DNA of 64,000 nt from Collinsella sp. (GTDB lineage Bacteria; Actinomycetota; Coriobacteriia; Coriobacteriales; Coriobacteriaceae): positions 1 through 64,000 of the forward strand of contig DXZN01000002.1 of the NCBI GenBank assembly GCA_019419645.1. Reading direction: 5' to 3'. Both the position numbers and the translations under genes were made by a program. Of this stretch, positions 15,566 to 23,887 are shown one piece after another (positions within the stretch are counted from its first letter, which is position 1; each line of letters starts with the position of its first letter). A model generated the notes under the pieces. The model was not told the DNA's origin. It searched no databases and saw nothing but the letters and a program-made list of their open reading frames with translations.

Positions 15566-16184
15566 GTTCTTGAACCGGCTGGGCGAGCTTCTGGCCTGCC
15601 TGCCGGCAGATCAGGTAAAGGAAACGCAGGAGTTCTACGCGGAGGCCATCGCCGACCGTATGGAGGACGGCATGACGGAGGCCGGGGCTGTGGCCGCCAT
15701 GGGCACGCCCGGTGAGGTCGCCGAGGCAACGCTCGACGAACTGCCCGCCGTGCCGCGCGCGATCGCGAGGACCAAGCGCAAGAGCACGGCACTTCTATGG
15801 GCGCTCGCCATCGTGGGCTCTCCGGTATGGATTCCGCTGCTGCTCGCGTTCGTCGCCGTTGCCGCTGCAGTCTACATCTGTATTTGGGTTCTTGCGCTCT
15901 GCGTGTGGATCGTGGCCGCGGCATTCGGGGGCGCGGGCCTGGTAGGGCTCCTGTTCGCCGTGGACGGCATCATTATCGGGCATGTTCCGTACGTTTTGGC
16001 CTCGATGGGAATGGGATTCGCTTCCATCGGTGTGGCGCTCCTCACGGGAGCCGGCGCCTGGACGGCGTCCAAGCAGATCGCGCGCCTCTCTGCCCTTTGG
16101 GCGAAGAAAGCCGTTTCGCCCTTCTGGAAAGATCGAGGCAATAAGAGCCGCATGGGCGCCGAAGCGGCGCCGCTCACGGCATAG
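15552..16184 (+). CDS. DUF1700 (HAAS) domain membrane protein
   Basis: A 210-residue protein with an N-terminal DUF1700/HAAS helical domain (about 1-60: MTRDEFLNRLGELLACLP, AVAAMGTPGEVA) followed by three to four hydrophobic segments (about 78-105, 108-135, 138-165). HAAS proteins are encoded next to PadR or sigma/anti-sigma genes and are believed to bind membrane partners. It overlaps padR and is followed after 14 bases by a DUF4097-like stub. Confidence 0.85.
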   Translation: MTRDEFLNRLGELLACLPADQVKETQEFYAEAIADRMEDGMTEAGAVAAMGTPGEVAEATLDELPAVPRAIARTKRKSTALLWALAIVGSPVWIPLLLAFVAVAAAVYICIWVLALCVWIVAAAFGGAGLVGLLFAVDGIIIGHVPYVLASMGMGFASIGVALLTGAGAWTASKQIARLSALWAKKAVSPFWKDRGNKSRMGAEAAPLTA

Positions 16185-16198
16185 GAAGGAGTGCAAAC

Positions 16199-16462
16199 AT
16201 GTCCAGCGTAAAAAGGATTTACCTTGCCGTAGCGGGTGGGCTTGTTGCCACGGGGCTCGTCCTGGCTGCTATCGGATTTGTGGCCTCCGGCTTTAACCTC
16301 GCTGTGCTCAACACGCAGATCGACCTGCGCGATGACACCATCATTCTGGGTGGTGTTGAAATAGACGACCCGACAGGGCTTCCACTCATCGAGCAGCTTG
16401 CCGAGGTCGGCGAGATCCATATTGGATCTGCAACGACTGGTTCGTCTTCTCCTCGCAAATGA
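16199..16462 (+). pseudogene. Truncated DUF4097-type protein
   Basis: An 87-residue frame with a good SD (AAGGAG) that begins with an N-terminal membrane anchor (about 7-30, LAVAGGLVATGLVLAAIGFV) and an ordered start typical of the third protein of PadR-HAAS-DUF4097 clusters. The beta-repeat body seen in the homologous 299-residue type of protein at 52.6 kb is missing; the frame ends in low-complexity SATTGSSSPRK. Sequence after about 16460 belongs to other decayed genes, so the gene was most likely cut by an insertion or deletion. The stub may still be translated. Confidence 0.65.
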
Positions 16463-16640
16463 TCGAGCTCGTAGCAGCCGTCCCCCCCCTTCGGGCGCAC
16501 CACGACGGGCATGAGCACGCCGCGCTCGGAGCCTTTTTGCGAGACCTTCCGTCACGCTCTTCCTGCGTGGTGAACCGGTCATCGACCGACGAGAGGCTGA
16601 TGGGAATCTCTCGACTTCGGGCCAATCCCGCTCACCGATC
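16463..16640 (-). pseudogene. Remnant of a ParB-like nuclease-domain gene
   Basis: Read on the minus strand, one frame gives REIPISLSSVDDRF and, after a one-base shift, another gives SERGVLMPVVVRPKGGDGCYEL. Together these follow the ParB N-terminal pattern (IPISxIDD ... ERGVLMPVVVRP...GYEL). The gene is frameshifted and ends abruptly at the junction with the DUF4097 stub. Such ParB genes are usual on plasmids and integrative elements. Confidence 0.5.
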
Positions 16641-16805
16641 TGGTCTTCCTTCGTGATGCGCACATAAGCGAGCAGACACCGCGCAGTGCTTCAGCGCGGC
16701 CGCACTTCCACGTCTATGACGGAGGTGCCCGGCGGCGTCTTGGCAATCCCCTTGTTTGCAGGCGTTAGCGCGTGGGGATCGCCCACTCGGGGGTCGAGGC
16801 CGCCG

Positions 16806-16925
16806 AGGACGGCGGCGAACCTCGCGGTGTCATTCGACATCGCGAGGTTCCCGGACCATGACCACCTGGCCTCGTACCGCGGCATAGCCCCAAGGGTGAG
16901 GAGCTTCGGCACGTCGATCAGGGCG
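16806..16925 (+). mobile_element. IS110-family transposase C-terminal remnant
   Basis: The translated stretch RTAANLAVSFDIARFPD, followed by HLASYRGIAPRVRSFGTSI, matches the C-terminal Transposase_20 region of IS110/IS116 elements (TAA..., D..RF.....LASY.GLAPR...SGTSI). Sequence before it (PG-V like residues near 16790) appears frame-shifted, and no rest of the gene is seen. It lies inside a 510-base region without intact genes (16463-16973). Confidence 0.6.
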
Positions 16926-16945
16926 CCCGCGCAGCGTCGGCCGGT

Positions 16946-16967
16946 CCGCCGTTCGGCAGAACGGCGG
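16946..16967. other. Stem-loop downstream of livF
   Basis: CCGCCGTT (16946-16953) and AACGGCGG (16960-16967) form a perfect 8-bp stem with a 6-base loop, just beyond the livF stop. There is no T-run, so it may stabilise the mRNA 3' end or be a factor-dependent terminator. Confidence 0.5.
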
Positions 16968-16973
16968 AAGTCC

Positions 16974-17687
16974 CTAGCCGCCCAGGTAAGCCTTGCGGAC
17001 GTTGTCGTCGTGCAGGAGCTCTTGGCCGGTGCCGGTCATGGTGATCTTGCCGGTCTCGAGCACGTAGCCGCGCGTGGCGATTGAAAGCGCCATCTGGGCG
17101 TTCTGCTCGACCAGAAGCACCGTGGTACCGGCCTTGTGCAGGTCCTCGACAATCTGGAAGATCTGCTCAATCAGAATCGGCGCCAGACCCATGGAAGGCT
17201 CATCGAGCATGAGCAGCTTGGGGTTGCTCATAAGGGCGCGCCCCATAACGAGCATCTGCTGTTCGCCGCCCGAAAGGGTGCCGGCGACCTGGCGACGGCG
17301 CTCCTTAAGGCGCGGGAACTGCTCGTAGACGCGCTCAAGGCCCGGAGCCACCGTGGACTTGGGCTGCGTGTAGGCGCCCATCTCCAGGTTCTCCTCGACC
17401 GTCATCTGCAAAAAGGCGCGACGGCCCTCGGGAACCTGGGCCAGGCCCTTGCCCACCAGTTTATCGGCAGGCGTATGGGTAATGTCCTCGCCCATAAACT
17501 TGATGGAGCCGGTCTTGGAACGCAGCAGGCCCGAGATGGTTTTAAGCGTCGTGGACTTACCGGCGCCGTTCGCGCCGATCAGGGCCACGATCTCGCCCTC
17601 GTTGACGTTAAAGGAGATGTCCTTGATGGCGTGGATAGCGCCGTACCAGACGTTGATGTTGTAGACGGAAAGCATCGGCTCTGCCAT
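16974..17687 (-). CDS. livF: Branched-chain amino acid ABC transporter, ATP-binding protein LivF
   Basis: A 237-residue ABC ATPase with Walker A GANGAGKST, Q-loop region, signature LSGGEQQM and Walker B LLMLDEPSMGLAP, the last typical of LivF. It pairs with LivG on the cytoplasmic face of the LivHM permease to drive uptake of leucine, isoleucine, valine or related amides/short-chain substrates. Its ATG directly follows the livG stop. Last gene of the livJHMGF run, followed by a stem-loop. Confidence 0.95.
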   Translation of the reverse strand: MAEPMLSVYNINVWYGAIHAIKDISFNVNEGEIVALIGANGAGKSTTLKTISGLLRSKTGSIKFMGEDITHTPADKLVGKGLAQVPEGRRAFLQMTVEENLEMGAYTQPKSTVAPGLERVYEQFPRLKERRRQVAGTLSGGEQQMLVMGRALMSNPKLLMLDEPSMGLAPILIEQIFQIVEDLHKAGTTVLLVEQNAQMALSIATRGYVLETGKITMTGTGQELLHDDNVRKAYLGG

Positions 17688-18548
17688 TTAGTTCTCCCCC
17701 TTATCCTGCTTGCCCAGATATGCCTCAATTACGGCATCGTTGTTCTGGATCTCCTCGGCCGTGCCCTTGGCGATGACCTTACCAAAGTTGAGCACGCAGA
17801 TGCCCTCGCAGATGTTCATGACGAGCGACATGTCGTGCTCGATAAGCATAATGGCGATGCCAAAGGTGTCGCGGATCTTGACGATGTTCTCCATGAGCTC
17901 CGCGGTCTCGGACGGGTTCATGCCGGCGGCAGGCTCGTCGAGCAGCAGCAGTTTGGGGTTGGTGGCAAGCGCGCGGACGATCTCCAGACGACGCTGGGCG
18001 CCGTAAGGCAGCGAGCCGGCCTGCTCGTTTGCCAGGTGCTCCATATCAAAAATGGACAGCAGCTCCATGGCGCGCTCGTGGGCGGCCTTCTCGTGCTTCC
18101 AGTACGTCGGCAGACGCAGCACGCCCTCAAAACCAGAGTAGCGCTCCTGGTTGTGCAGGCCGACCTTAACGTTGTCCTCCACCGTCATGGTGTTGAACAG
18201 GCGAATGTTCTGGAACGTACGGGCGATACCCATACGGTTGACCTGATAGACCGACTTGCCCGAGGTGTCCTCGCCGTCGAGCAGGATAGTACCGTGCGTG
18301 GGCTGGTACACCTTGGTGAGCAGGTTGAAGACCGTGGTCTTACCGGCACCGTTGGGACCGATCAGACCGGCGATCTCGGTCTTACCGATGGTCAGACTAA
18401 AGTCGTCGACTGCCTTAAGGCCGCCAAATTCAATGCCCAAGTGGATGCACTCGAGCGCCGGGCGCTGGCCCAGGTCGCGGTCGGGAACGATGGCGCCAGA
18501 AGGATACGGGACCATCTTGCCCTTGTTGAACTCAAACTTACTGGGCAT
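17688..18548 (-). CDS. livG: Branched-chain amino acid ABC transporter, ATP-binding protein LivG
   Basis: A 286-residue ABC ATPase: Walker A GPNGAGKTT, signature LPYGAQRRLEI (the LivG form), Walker B LLLLDEPAAGMNP, and the H-loop in MLIEHDMSLVM. It is a little longer than usual at the N-terminus (FNKGKMVPYPSGAIVPDRD). The start ATG 18548 lies inside the end of livM (11-base overlap), so the two are translationally coupled. Confidence 0.95.
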   Translation of the reverse strand: MPSKFEFNKGKMVPYPSGAIVPDRDLGQRPALECIHLGIEFGGLKAVDDFSLTIGKTEIAGLIGPNGAGKTTVFNLLTKVYQPTHGTILLDGEDTSGKSVYQVNRMGIARTFQNIRLFNTMTVEDNVKVGLHNQERYSGFEGVLRLPTYWKHEKAAHERAMELLSIFDMEHLANEQAGSLPYGAQRRLEIVRALATNPKLLLLDEPAAGMNPSETAELMENIVKIRDTFGIAIMLIEHDMSLVMNICEGICVLNFGKVIAKGTAEEIQNNDAVIEAYLGKQDKGEN

Positions 18549-19617
18549 CGGCTGCCACCTCCTTCTTGGAAGCAAAGCGGTCCTTAATGCGTGCGAAGAA
18601 CGACTTGAGCTGCGGGTTGTTGGTAAAGATCATGACCAGGATCAGCACGATGGCGTAGATGAGCATGCGGTAGTCCGAGAACTGACGGAGCAGCTCGGGA
18701 AGCACCGTGAGCAACGCCGCCGCGATGACGGAGCCGCGCATATTGCCCAGACCGCCAAGGACCACGAACACCAGGATGAGGATGGACGTGTTGAAGTCGA
18801 ACTTGGTGGCGGAGAGCTGCGAGAAGTTACCGCCGAAGAGAGCTCCGGCAGCACCGGCAAGGGCAGCGGAAACCACGAAGGCGATCATGCGGTACTCGGT
18901 GACGGAGATGCCTACGGACTCGGCTGCAATCTTGTTATCGCGCACGGCCATAATGGCACGGCCGGTACGGCTGCGAACCAGGTTGAGTACGATCACGAGT
19001 GCGACCATGACCAGGATGGCACCGGCGAGGAAGGTCGAGTACGTCGACACGCCCGAGGCGCCCTGGGCGCCCTTGATGATGGCGGTGCCGTCCTCGAGCA
19101 GGTGCAGGTCGTCGATCGTGGAGTTGCCCGTGATGTTAAAGATCACGTGCAGACCGCGGGAGTCGACGCCCACAATGAGGCAGGTGACGATCTCTTTGAT
19201 GATCTCGCCAAAAGCCAGGGTCACGATGGCCAGATAGTCGCCGCTCAGACGCAGGACCGGGATACCGATCAAGAAGCCCAAGATGGCAGCGGCGATAGCG
19301 CCGACCACGATGCTGATGATCAGGCGCATCGGATCGGACGGGACGGCGCTCTCCAGCGCGACCGCGGTGACGATGCCCGTGTAGGCACCGACGCTCATAA
19401 AGCCCGCGTGGCCCAGCGACAAGTCGCCCGCGATGCCGACGACGAGGTTGAGGGAGATGGCCATGACGATGTAGGCCGTAATGGGAACCAGCTGACCGGC
19501 GATCATGCGCGGGATCATGTGGTTAGACTGCATAAAGAACACGATGGCAAATGCCACGATGCACATGGCGTACGTAACAAAGTCGTGACGCGTCTGCTTG
19601 TCTTTAAGAAACTTCAT
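18538..19617 (-). CDS. livM: Branched-chain amino acid ABC transporter, permease LivM
   Basis: A 359-residue membrane permease with about ten hydrophobic segments and the LivM family regions ISLNLVVGIAGDLSLGHAGFM, GDYLAIVTLAFGEI and RSRTGRAIMAVRDN (the EAA-like loop contacting the ATPase). ATG 19617 is preferred, with AGGTGA five bases upstream; a GTG nine bases earlier (19626) is possible. The reading frame directly follows livH. Confidence 0.93.
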   Translation of the reverse strand: MKFLKDKQTRHDFVTYAMCIVAFAIVFFMQSNHMIPRMIAGQLVPITAYIVMAISLNLVVGIAGDLSLGHAGFMSVGAYTGIVTAVALESAVPSDPMRLIISIVVGAIAAAILGFLIGIPVLRLSGDYLAIVTLAFGEIIKEIVTCLIVGVDSRGLHVIFNITGNSTIDDLHLLEDGTAIIKGAQGASGVSTYSTFLAGAILVMVALVIVLNLVRSRTGRAIMAVRDNKIAAESVGISVTEYRMIAFVVSAALAGAAGALFGGNFSQLSATKFDFNTSILILVFVVLGGLGNMRGSVIAAALLTVLPELLRQFSDYRMLIYAIVLILVMIFTNNPQLKSFFARIKDRFASKKEVAADAQ

Positions 19618-19626
19618 AACGCTCAC

Positions 19627-20508
19627 CTACACCTTCTCGGGGACGTACTTGCCCAAGAGGCCGGCAGGCTTGACGAGCAGGACGATGATCAAAACACCAA
19701 AGACGATGGAGTTGGCAAGGCTCGTGGAAATGTAAGCCTGCGCCATCGCCTCGATGATGCCGATGAGAATGCCGCCGACAAAGGCACCGGGGATGGAGCC
19801 GATGCCGCCGAAAACGGCAGCGTCGAAGGCCTTGATGCCAGGCATGGCGCCCGTGGTGGGCTGCAGGACCGGCGAGTAGGAGCACAGGAGCACACCGGCG
19901 ATGGCGGCAAGGGCGGAGCCGATGGCAAACGTCATCGAAATAGTGCGGTTGACGTTGATGCCCATGAGCTGAGCGGCGGCCTTGTCCTCGGACACGGCGC
20001 GCATGGCTTTGCCCATCTTGGTCTTACCTGTAAAGAACATCAGGCCGGCCATGATAACCAGGCAGGCGACGATGGTGACGAGCGAGACTGCGCTTACATT
20101 GAACTTGGCCAAGAACTCCGGCACCTGGAAGGTGACGAGCGAAGTGAAGTTCTTGGGCGTGGCGCCCCACAGAAGCTGCGCGGCATTCTGCAGGAAGTAG
20201 GACACGCCGATGGCCGTGATCAGAACGGCCAGCGGGCCTGCTTGGCGCAGCGGCTTGTATGCCAGACCCTCGATGAGAACACCGAGAACGGTACAGACCA
20301 CACAAGAGAGAATTACAGATGCCCAGCCCGGGAGGCCGAGATACGACGTGGCGCAGAACGAGACATAGGCACCGACCATGATGACGTCGCCGTGGGCGAA
20401 GTTGAGCATCTTGGCGATGCCGTAGACCATGGTGTAGCCCAACGCGATGATGGCGTAGACGCTGCCCATGGACAGGCCGTTGACCAGGTATTGGATAAAG
20501 ACCGTCAT
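19627..20508 (-). CDS. livH: Branched-chain amino acid ABC transporter, permease LivH
   Basis: A 293-residue membrane permease with the LivH start FIQYLVNGLSMGSVYAIIAL, GYTMVYGIAKMLNFAHGD and the cytoplasmic loop KTKMGKAMRAVSEDKAAAQL. It forms the channel with LivM. ATG 20508 with GGGGGG upstream is chosen over the longer open frame to 20601. The gap to livJ (140 bases) is larger than the other spacings and contains a possible hairpin AGCAGGG...CCCTGCT near 20585-20615, which may reduce read-through after the highly needed binding protein. Confidence 0.93.
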   Translation of the reverse strand: MTVFIQYLVNGLSMGSVYAIIALGYTMVYGIAKMLNFAHGDVIMVGAYVSFCATSYLGLPGWASVILSCVVCTVLGVLIEGLAYKPLRQAGPLAVLITAIGVSYFLQNAAQLLWGATPKNFTSLVTFQVPEFLAKFNVSAVSLVTIVACLVIMAGLMFFTGKTKMGKAMRAVSEDKAAAQLMGINVNRTISMTFAIGSALAAIAGVLLCSYSPVLQPTTGAMPGIKAFDAAVFGGIGSIPGAFVGGILIGIIEAMAQAYISTSLANSIVFGVLIIVLLVKPAGLLGKYVPEKV

Positions 20509-20647
20509 GTTCCACACCCCCCTTTCGAATAGGTTTCCAGTTGATGTATGAAACAGGGACGTTACATCGTCCCTAGATACCAAGCAAGCAGGGAAGGCCA
20601 AAACCTCCCCTGCTTGGGATCAAAACCGCTCTATGTAAGGCGGCCTA

Positions 20648-21835
20648 TTAGGCCTGTACGTACTTGCCGTCGGTGATGACGTACGCCGTGGGCTCCTTCT
20701 GGACCTGGCCCTTATCGTTCCAGGTGAGCTTGCCGGTCAGACCGTCAACGGTAATCTTGAGCATAGCCTCGGGAAGCTTCTCGGCAACCTCGGTGGGGTC
20801 GGCGTCGACGCCCAGGCCGGCCTCCTTGAGAGCCTCGACCACAGCATGCACGCCGTCGTAGGCGTCGGCGGCAAACTGGTCGGGGGTATCGCCGTACTTA
20901 TCCTTGTAAGCGTTGACGAAGTCGGCGTTCTTCTCGTCGTCGGCGGAGAACGGGGTCATGAGCAGCAGACCCTCGGCAAGAGAGGTGTCGAAGCCCTCAA
21001 CGCCCAGGATGCCGTCCATGCCGTCGCAGCCCATCATCTTGACGTCGTAGCCCATGTCCTTGGCGTTCTTGAGCAGGACGGACGCCGGCGTGTAGTAGAT
21101 CGGCGCAAAGATCATGGTGGCGCCTGCCTGCTTGGCCTTGGTCAGCTGGTTGGTAAAGCTCGTGGCGGAGTCGTCCTTAAAGGTCTCCTCGTCGACAATC
21201 TCAAGCTTAGACTTAGCGGCCTGGGCCTTAAAGGAATCTGCGATGCCCGAAGAATAGGCGTCGCCGGAGTTATAGAACAGCACGAACTTCTCGTTCGCAT
21301 ACTTCTCTGCCAGGAACTTGGCAGCGTTGACACCTTGGTTGGGGTCGGTAAAGCAAACCTGGAAGACGCAATCCTTGCCCTTGGTAACGTCCTCGGAGGA
21401 CGCGGACGGGGTGATCATGAACGTCTCGGGGTCGTTGCCGCACTCGGCGGCAACGGCGACCGACGCACCCGTGGTGGTCGGACCGACGAGGGCCTGCATG
21501 CCCCAGTCGAGCAGGGTGTTGAAGGCGTTGACGGCCTTCTCGCCGTCAGCCTGGTCATCCTCGGCCTTGCTGACAAGCGGCAGCTCCTTAGTCGAGAAAT
21601 CCTTGCAGCCAAGCTCGACAGCCTGTGTAACGGACTTGCCGTAGGACGCGTTGGCGCCGGTCAGCGGGCCGATGGTGCCGATCTTAAACGAAGCGTCGCC
21701 CGAAGCGGAACCACTGTCGCCGCCGTTGGAGGAGCAGCCAGCTAGAATGGACATCGCCCCCAGACCTGCTGCGCTCGCGATAACGCTCCTGCGATTCATA
21801 ACAGGGTTCAATGACTCACCGGTGAGGCTCGACAT
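20648..21835 (-). CDS. livJ: Branched-chain amino acid ABC transporter, substrate-binding lipoprotein
   Basis: A 395-residue type I periplasmic-binding-fold lipoprotein. The signal region reads MNRRSVIASAAGLGAMSILAGC with the lipidated Cys at residue 34, preceded by a short polar extension; the RR pair gives it a Tat-like look. The mature part has the Peripla_BP_6 pattern (KIGTIGPLTGANASYGKS, GPTTTGASVAVA, GYDVKMMGCDGM, AADAYDGVHAV). The start at 21835 has GAGAGGAGAG upstream; the internal ATG at 21799 has no RBS. First gene of livJHMGF; it captures substrate outside the membrane. Confidence 0.93.
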   Translation of the reverse strand: MSSLTGESLNPVMNRRSVIASAAGLGAMSILAGCSSNGGDSGSASGDASFKIGTIGPLTGANASYGKSVTQAVELGCKDFSTKELPLVSKAEDDQADGEKAVNAFNTLLDWGMQALVGPTTTGASVAVAAECGNDPETFMITPSASSEDVTKGKDCVFQVCFTDPNQGVNAAKFLAEKYANEKFVLFYNSGDAYSSGIADSFKAQAAKSKLEIVDEETFKDDSATSFTNQLTKAKQAGATMIFAPIYYTPASVLLKNAKDMGYDVKMMGCDGMDGILGVEGFDTSLAEGLLLMTPFSADDEKNADFVNAYKDKYGDTPDQFAADAYDGVHAVVEALKEAGLGVDADPTEVAEKLPEAMLKITVDGLTGKLTWNDKGQVQKEPTAYVITDGKYVQA

Positions 21836-22329
21836 GCGGCTCTCCTCTCAAATCTCGTCGGGTTTCGGTTACCCGACAGGCCATCCTTCGCCGTGTTCGG
21901 CGTTCGCAAAATAGTAGACGCTTTAGTTAGGAAAAGTGGCGATTATTTCAACTTTTCTTTGGATTTGTTCATTTATCCATATTTCTGCGTATTTCTATTT
22001 TTTTATGCAGTAATGCCACTTTATTGTGTAAAAGTAATGTTTCCATTCTGTTACAAGCGTTCCCGCTCTTAATAAACATGGTGTCCCCCTTTTCGCTAGC
22101 CGCGATGCGGCCGTCTTGCGGTACAGGGCAAACCTTATGGTGCAAACGTTGACAGTTTGTTACGGAGTTCCGTTTGTAGCGAGCATGTTTCCAATGTTTC
22201 CGCAGCGTTTCGGGGGTGCCGTTTTGTGCGACTCCTGTTGCCTGGCGAGCACGCGCCCTCTGTTCACGCTAGAATGCACTCAACCTTTAAGCGGTTAATC
22301 CATCCATGAGATGCACGAAGGAGCTATCT
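21836..22329. promoter_or_regulatory. AT-rich divergent promoter region between livJ and hom
   Basis: A 494-base gap between divergent genes, with an AT-rich island (about 21910-22080). On the plus strand there is a perfect -35 TTGACA (22149-22154) with only a weak -10 (TTTGTA) after it, and a TAGAAT near 22270. On the minus strand, two hairpins lie in the livJ leader: CGCCG/CGGCG near 21885-21900 and GTCGGGT/ACCCGAC near 21855-21878. No coding frame is convincing. I see no T-box or other named riboswitch. Confidence 0.4.
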
Positions 22330-23673
22330 ATGAGCGAACCCCTGCGCACCGTGAACGTCGGTCTGATCGGCCTGGGAACCGTCGGCGGCGGCGTGGCCCG
22401 TCTGATCAAGAGCCACCACGATGAGTACCTGGCAGCCTACGGCATCGACCTTAAGCTGACCCGCGCCTGCGCGCTTGCCTGGGAGCAGGCCGAGGCGGCA
22501 GGCATTGAGCGCGAGGCCTTCACGAGTGACTGGCACGACGTCGTCACCGACCCCGCCGTCGATATCGTCGTCGAACTCATCGGCGGCGAGCACCCCGCGA
22601 CCGAGATCTTCACCACCGCCTTTGAGCACGGCAAGCACGTCGTCTCTGCCAACAAGGCCCTGCTGGGCCGTCACGTCGAGACGCTTGCCGAGAAGGCGCG
22701 TGCGTGCGGCGTGCAGATTAAGTGCGAGGCCAGCTGCGGTGGCGGCATCCCCATTGTCAGCACACTCGAGCACGACCTGGTGGGTAACAAGATCCTGACC
22801 ATCGCCGGCATCCTCAACGGCACCACCAACTACATCCTGTCGCGCATGGACGCCGAGGGCGCCGATTACGCTGACGTGCTCGCCGACGCACAGGCTAAGG
22901 GCTATGCCGAGGCCGACCCGTCCGCCGACGTCGACGGCTTCGATGCCGCCAGCAAGACGGCCATCCTCGCCTCCATCGGCTTTGGCACCCGCGTTACCAC
23001 CGATGATGTGTACCAGCAGGGTATCCGCACCATCGGCGCCGAGGACATCGCCCAGGCCCGCGAGCTCGGCTACACCATCAAACTGCTCGGCATCGCCCGC
23101 AACACCGACGCTGGCGTCGACGTTCGCGTGCATCCCACGCTGATCCCCGCAGACCATATGCTCGCCAAGGTCAACGGCGCCATGAACGCCGTCTACGTGG
23201 TAGGCGACGCCGTGGGCGAGACCATGTTCTACGGCGCGGGCGCAGGCTCCTTCCCCACCGCGAGCGCCGTCGTGGGCGATATCCTGTCGCTCTCCGAGCA
23301 GATCAGCCGCGGCGTGGCTCCGCTGCCCGAGATTGAGCCCTATGGCCACAACCTCGCCTTTAAGCCCATGGACGAGCTCCAGACCAAGTACTATGTGCGC
23401 CTGAAGGTCGCCGACCGCGTGGGCGCCCTGTCCGAGACGGTCGACATCTTTGCCAAGCATAACATCTCGATCTCGCTCATCAACCAGGTCGAGGACGGCA
23501 AGTCGGGCGTCAGCGATGCCTGCTCGGTCATCTTCCTGACGCACCGCGCGCTCGAGAAGGACGTCCAGGCTGCCGCCGCCGAGCTTGCCAGCGTCGGCTG
23601 CGTGGCCGAGGTCGCCAACGTCCTGCGCATCGAGGACGTTGAGGCTTGGACCGAAGGCGTCATGGCGAACTAG
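22330..23673 (+). CDS. hom: Homoserine dehydrogenase
   Basis: A 447-residue NAD(P)-dependent enzyme reducing aspartate semialdehyde to homoserine, the branch point for threonine and methionine. Visible: Rossmann start NVGLIGLGTVGGGV, SANKALLGRH, catalytic-region ASCGGGIPIV, GILNGTTNYILSRM, and a C-terminal ACT domain (from about 365: YYVRLKVADRVGALSETVDIFAKHNISI) as in threonine-regulated Gram-positive enzymes. ATG 22330 has AAGGAG eight bases upstream. It stands alone with its own terminator. Confidence 0.96.
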   Translation: MSEPLRTVNVGLIGLGTVGGGVARLIKSHHDEYLAAYGIDLKLTRACALAWEQAEAAGIEREAFTSDWHDVVTDPAVDIVVELIGGEHPATEIFTTAFEHGKHVVSANKALLGRHVETLAEKARACGVQIKCEASCGGGIPIVSTLEHDLVGNKILTIAGILNGTTNYILSRMDAEGADYADVLADAQAKGYAEADPSADVDGFDAASKTAILASIGFGTRVTTDDVYQQGIRTIGAEDIAQARELGYTIKLLGIARNTDAGVDVRVHPTLIPADHMLAKVNGAMNAVYVVGDAVGETMFYGAGAGSFPTASAVVGDILSLSEQISRGVAPLPEIEPYGHNLAFKPMDELQTKYYVRLKVADRVGALSETVDIFAKHNISISLINQVEDGKSGVSDACSVIFLTHRALEKDVQAAAAELASVGCVAEVANVLRIEDVEAWTEGVMAN

Positions 23674-23703
23674 CCCAACGCTCGCCTAGCAATACGCGCC
23701 TTG

Positions 23704-23739
23704 AGGGCTCCCGTCCGATGTGGGACGGGAGCCCTTTTG
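23704..23739 (+). terminator. Intrinsic terminator of hom
   Basis: GGGCTCCCGTCC (23705-23716) with GGGACGGGAGCCC (23722-23734), then TTTTGT. Confidence 0.92.
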
Positions 23740-23887
23740 TCACCTGCCCTAAGCACAACGGCAAAGCACATTTGCGCGAGCCGCTCATCGGTAACGCGGG
23801 CTACCGTTCACCGATATGCAAACGCGGCCGATTCCGACTACCGCTACGCTGTGCTGCGAATGTCCGCCCGCGATGAGAGGAAGCACC

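Noticed and set aside
18256..20532. Long plus-strand frame (758 residues) across the liv operon
   Set aside because: Antisense to livG/livM/livH, very rich in His/Asp/Gly repeats and with no RBS or family motif: a high-GC shadow frame.
21799..21835. livJ starting at the internal ATG 21799
   Set aside because: That ATG gives a tidy lipoprotein signal but has no RBS; the ATG at 21835 has GAGAGGAGAG and is kept.
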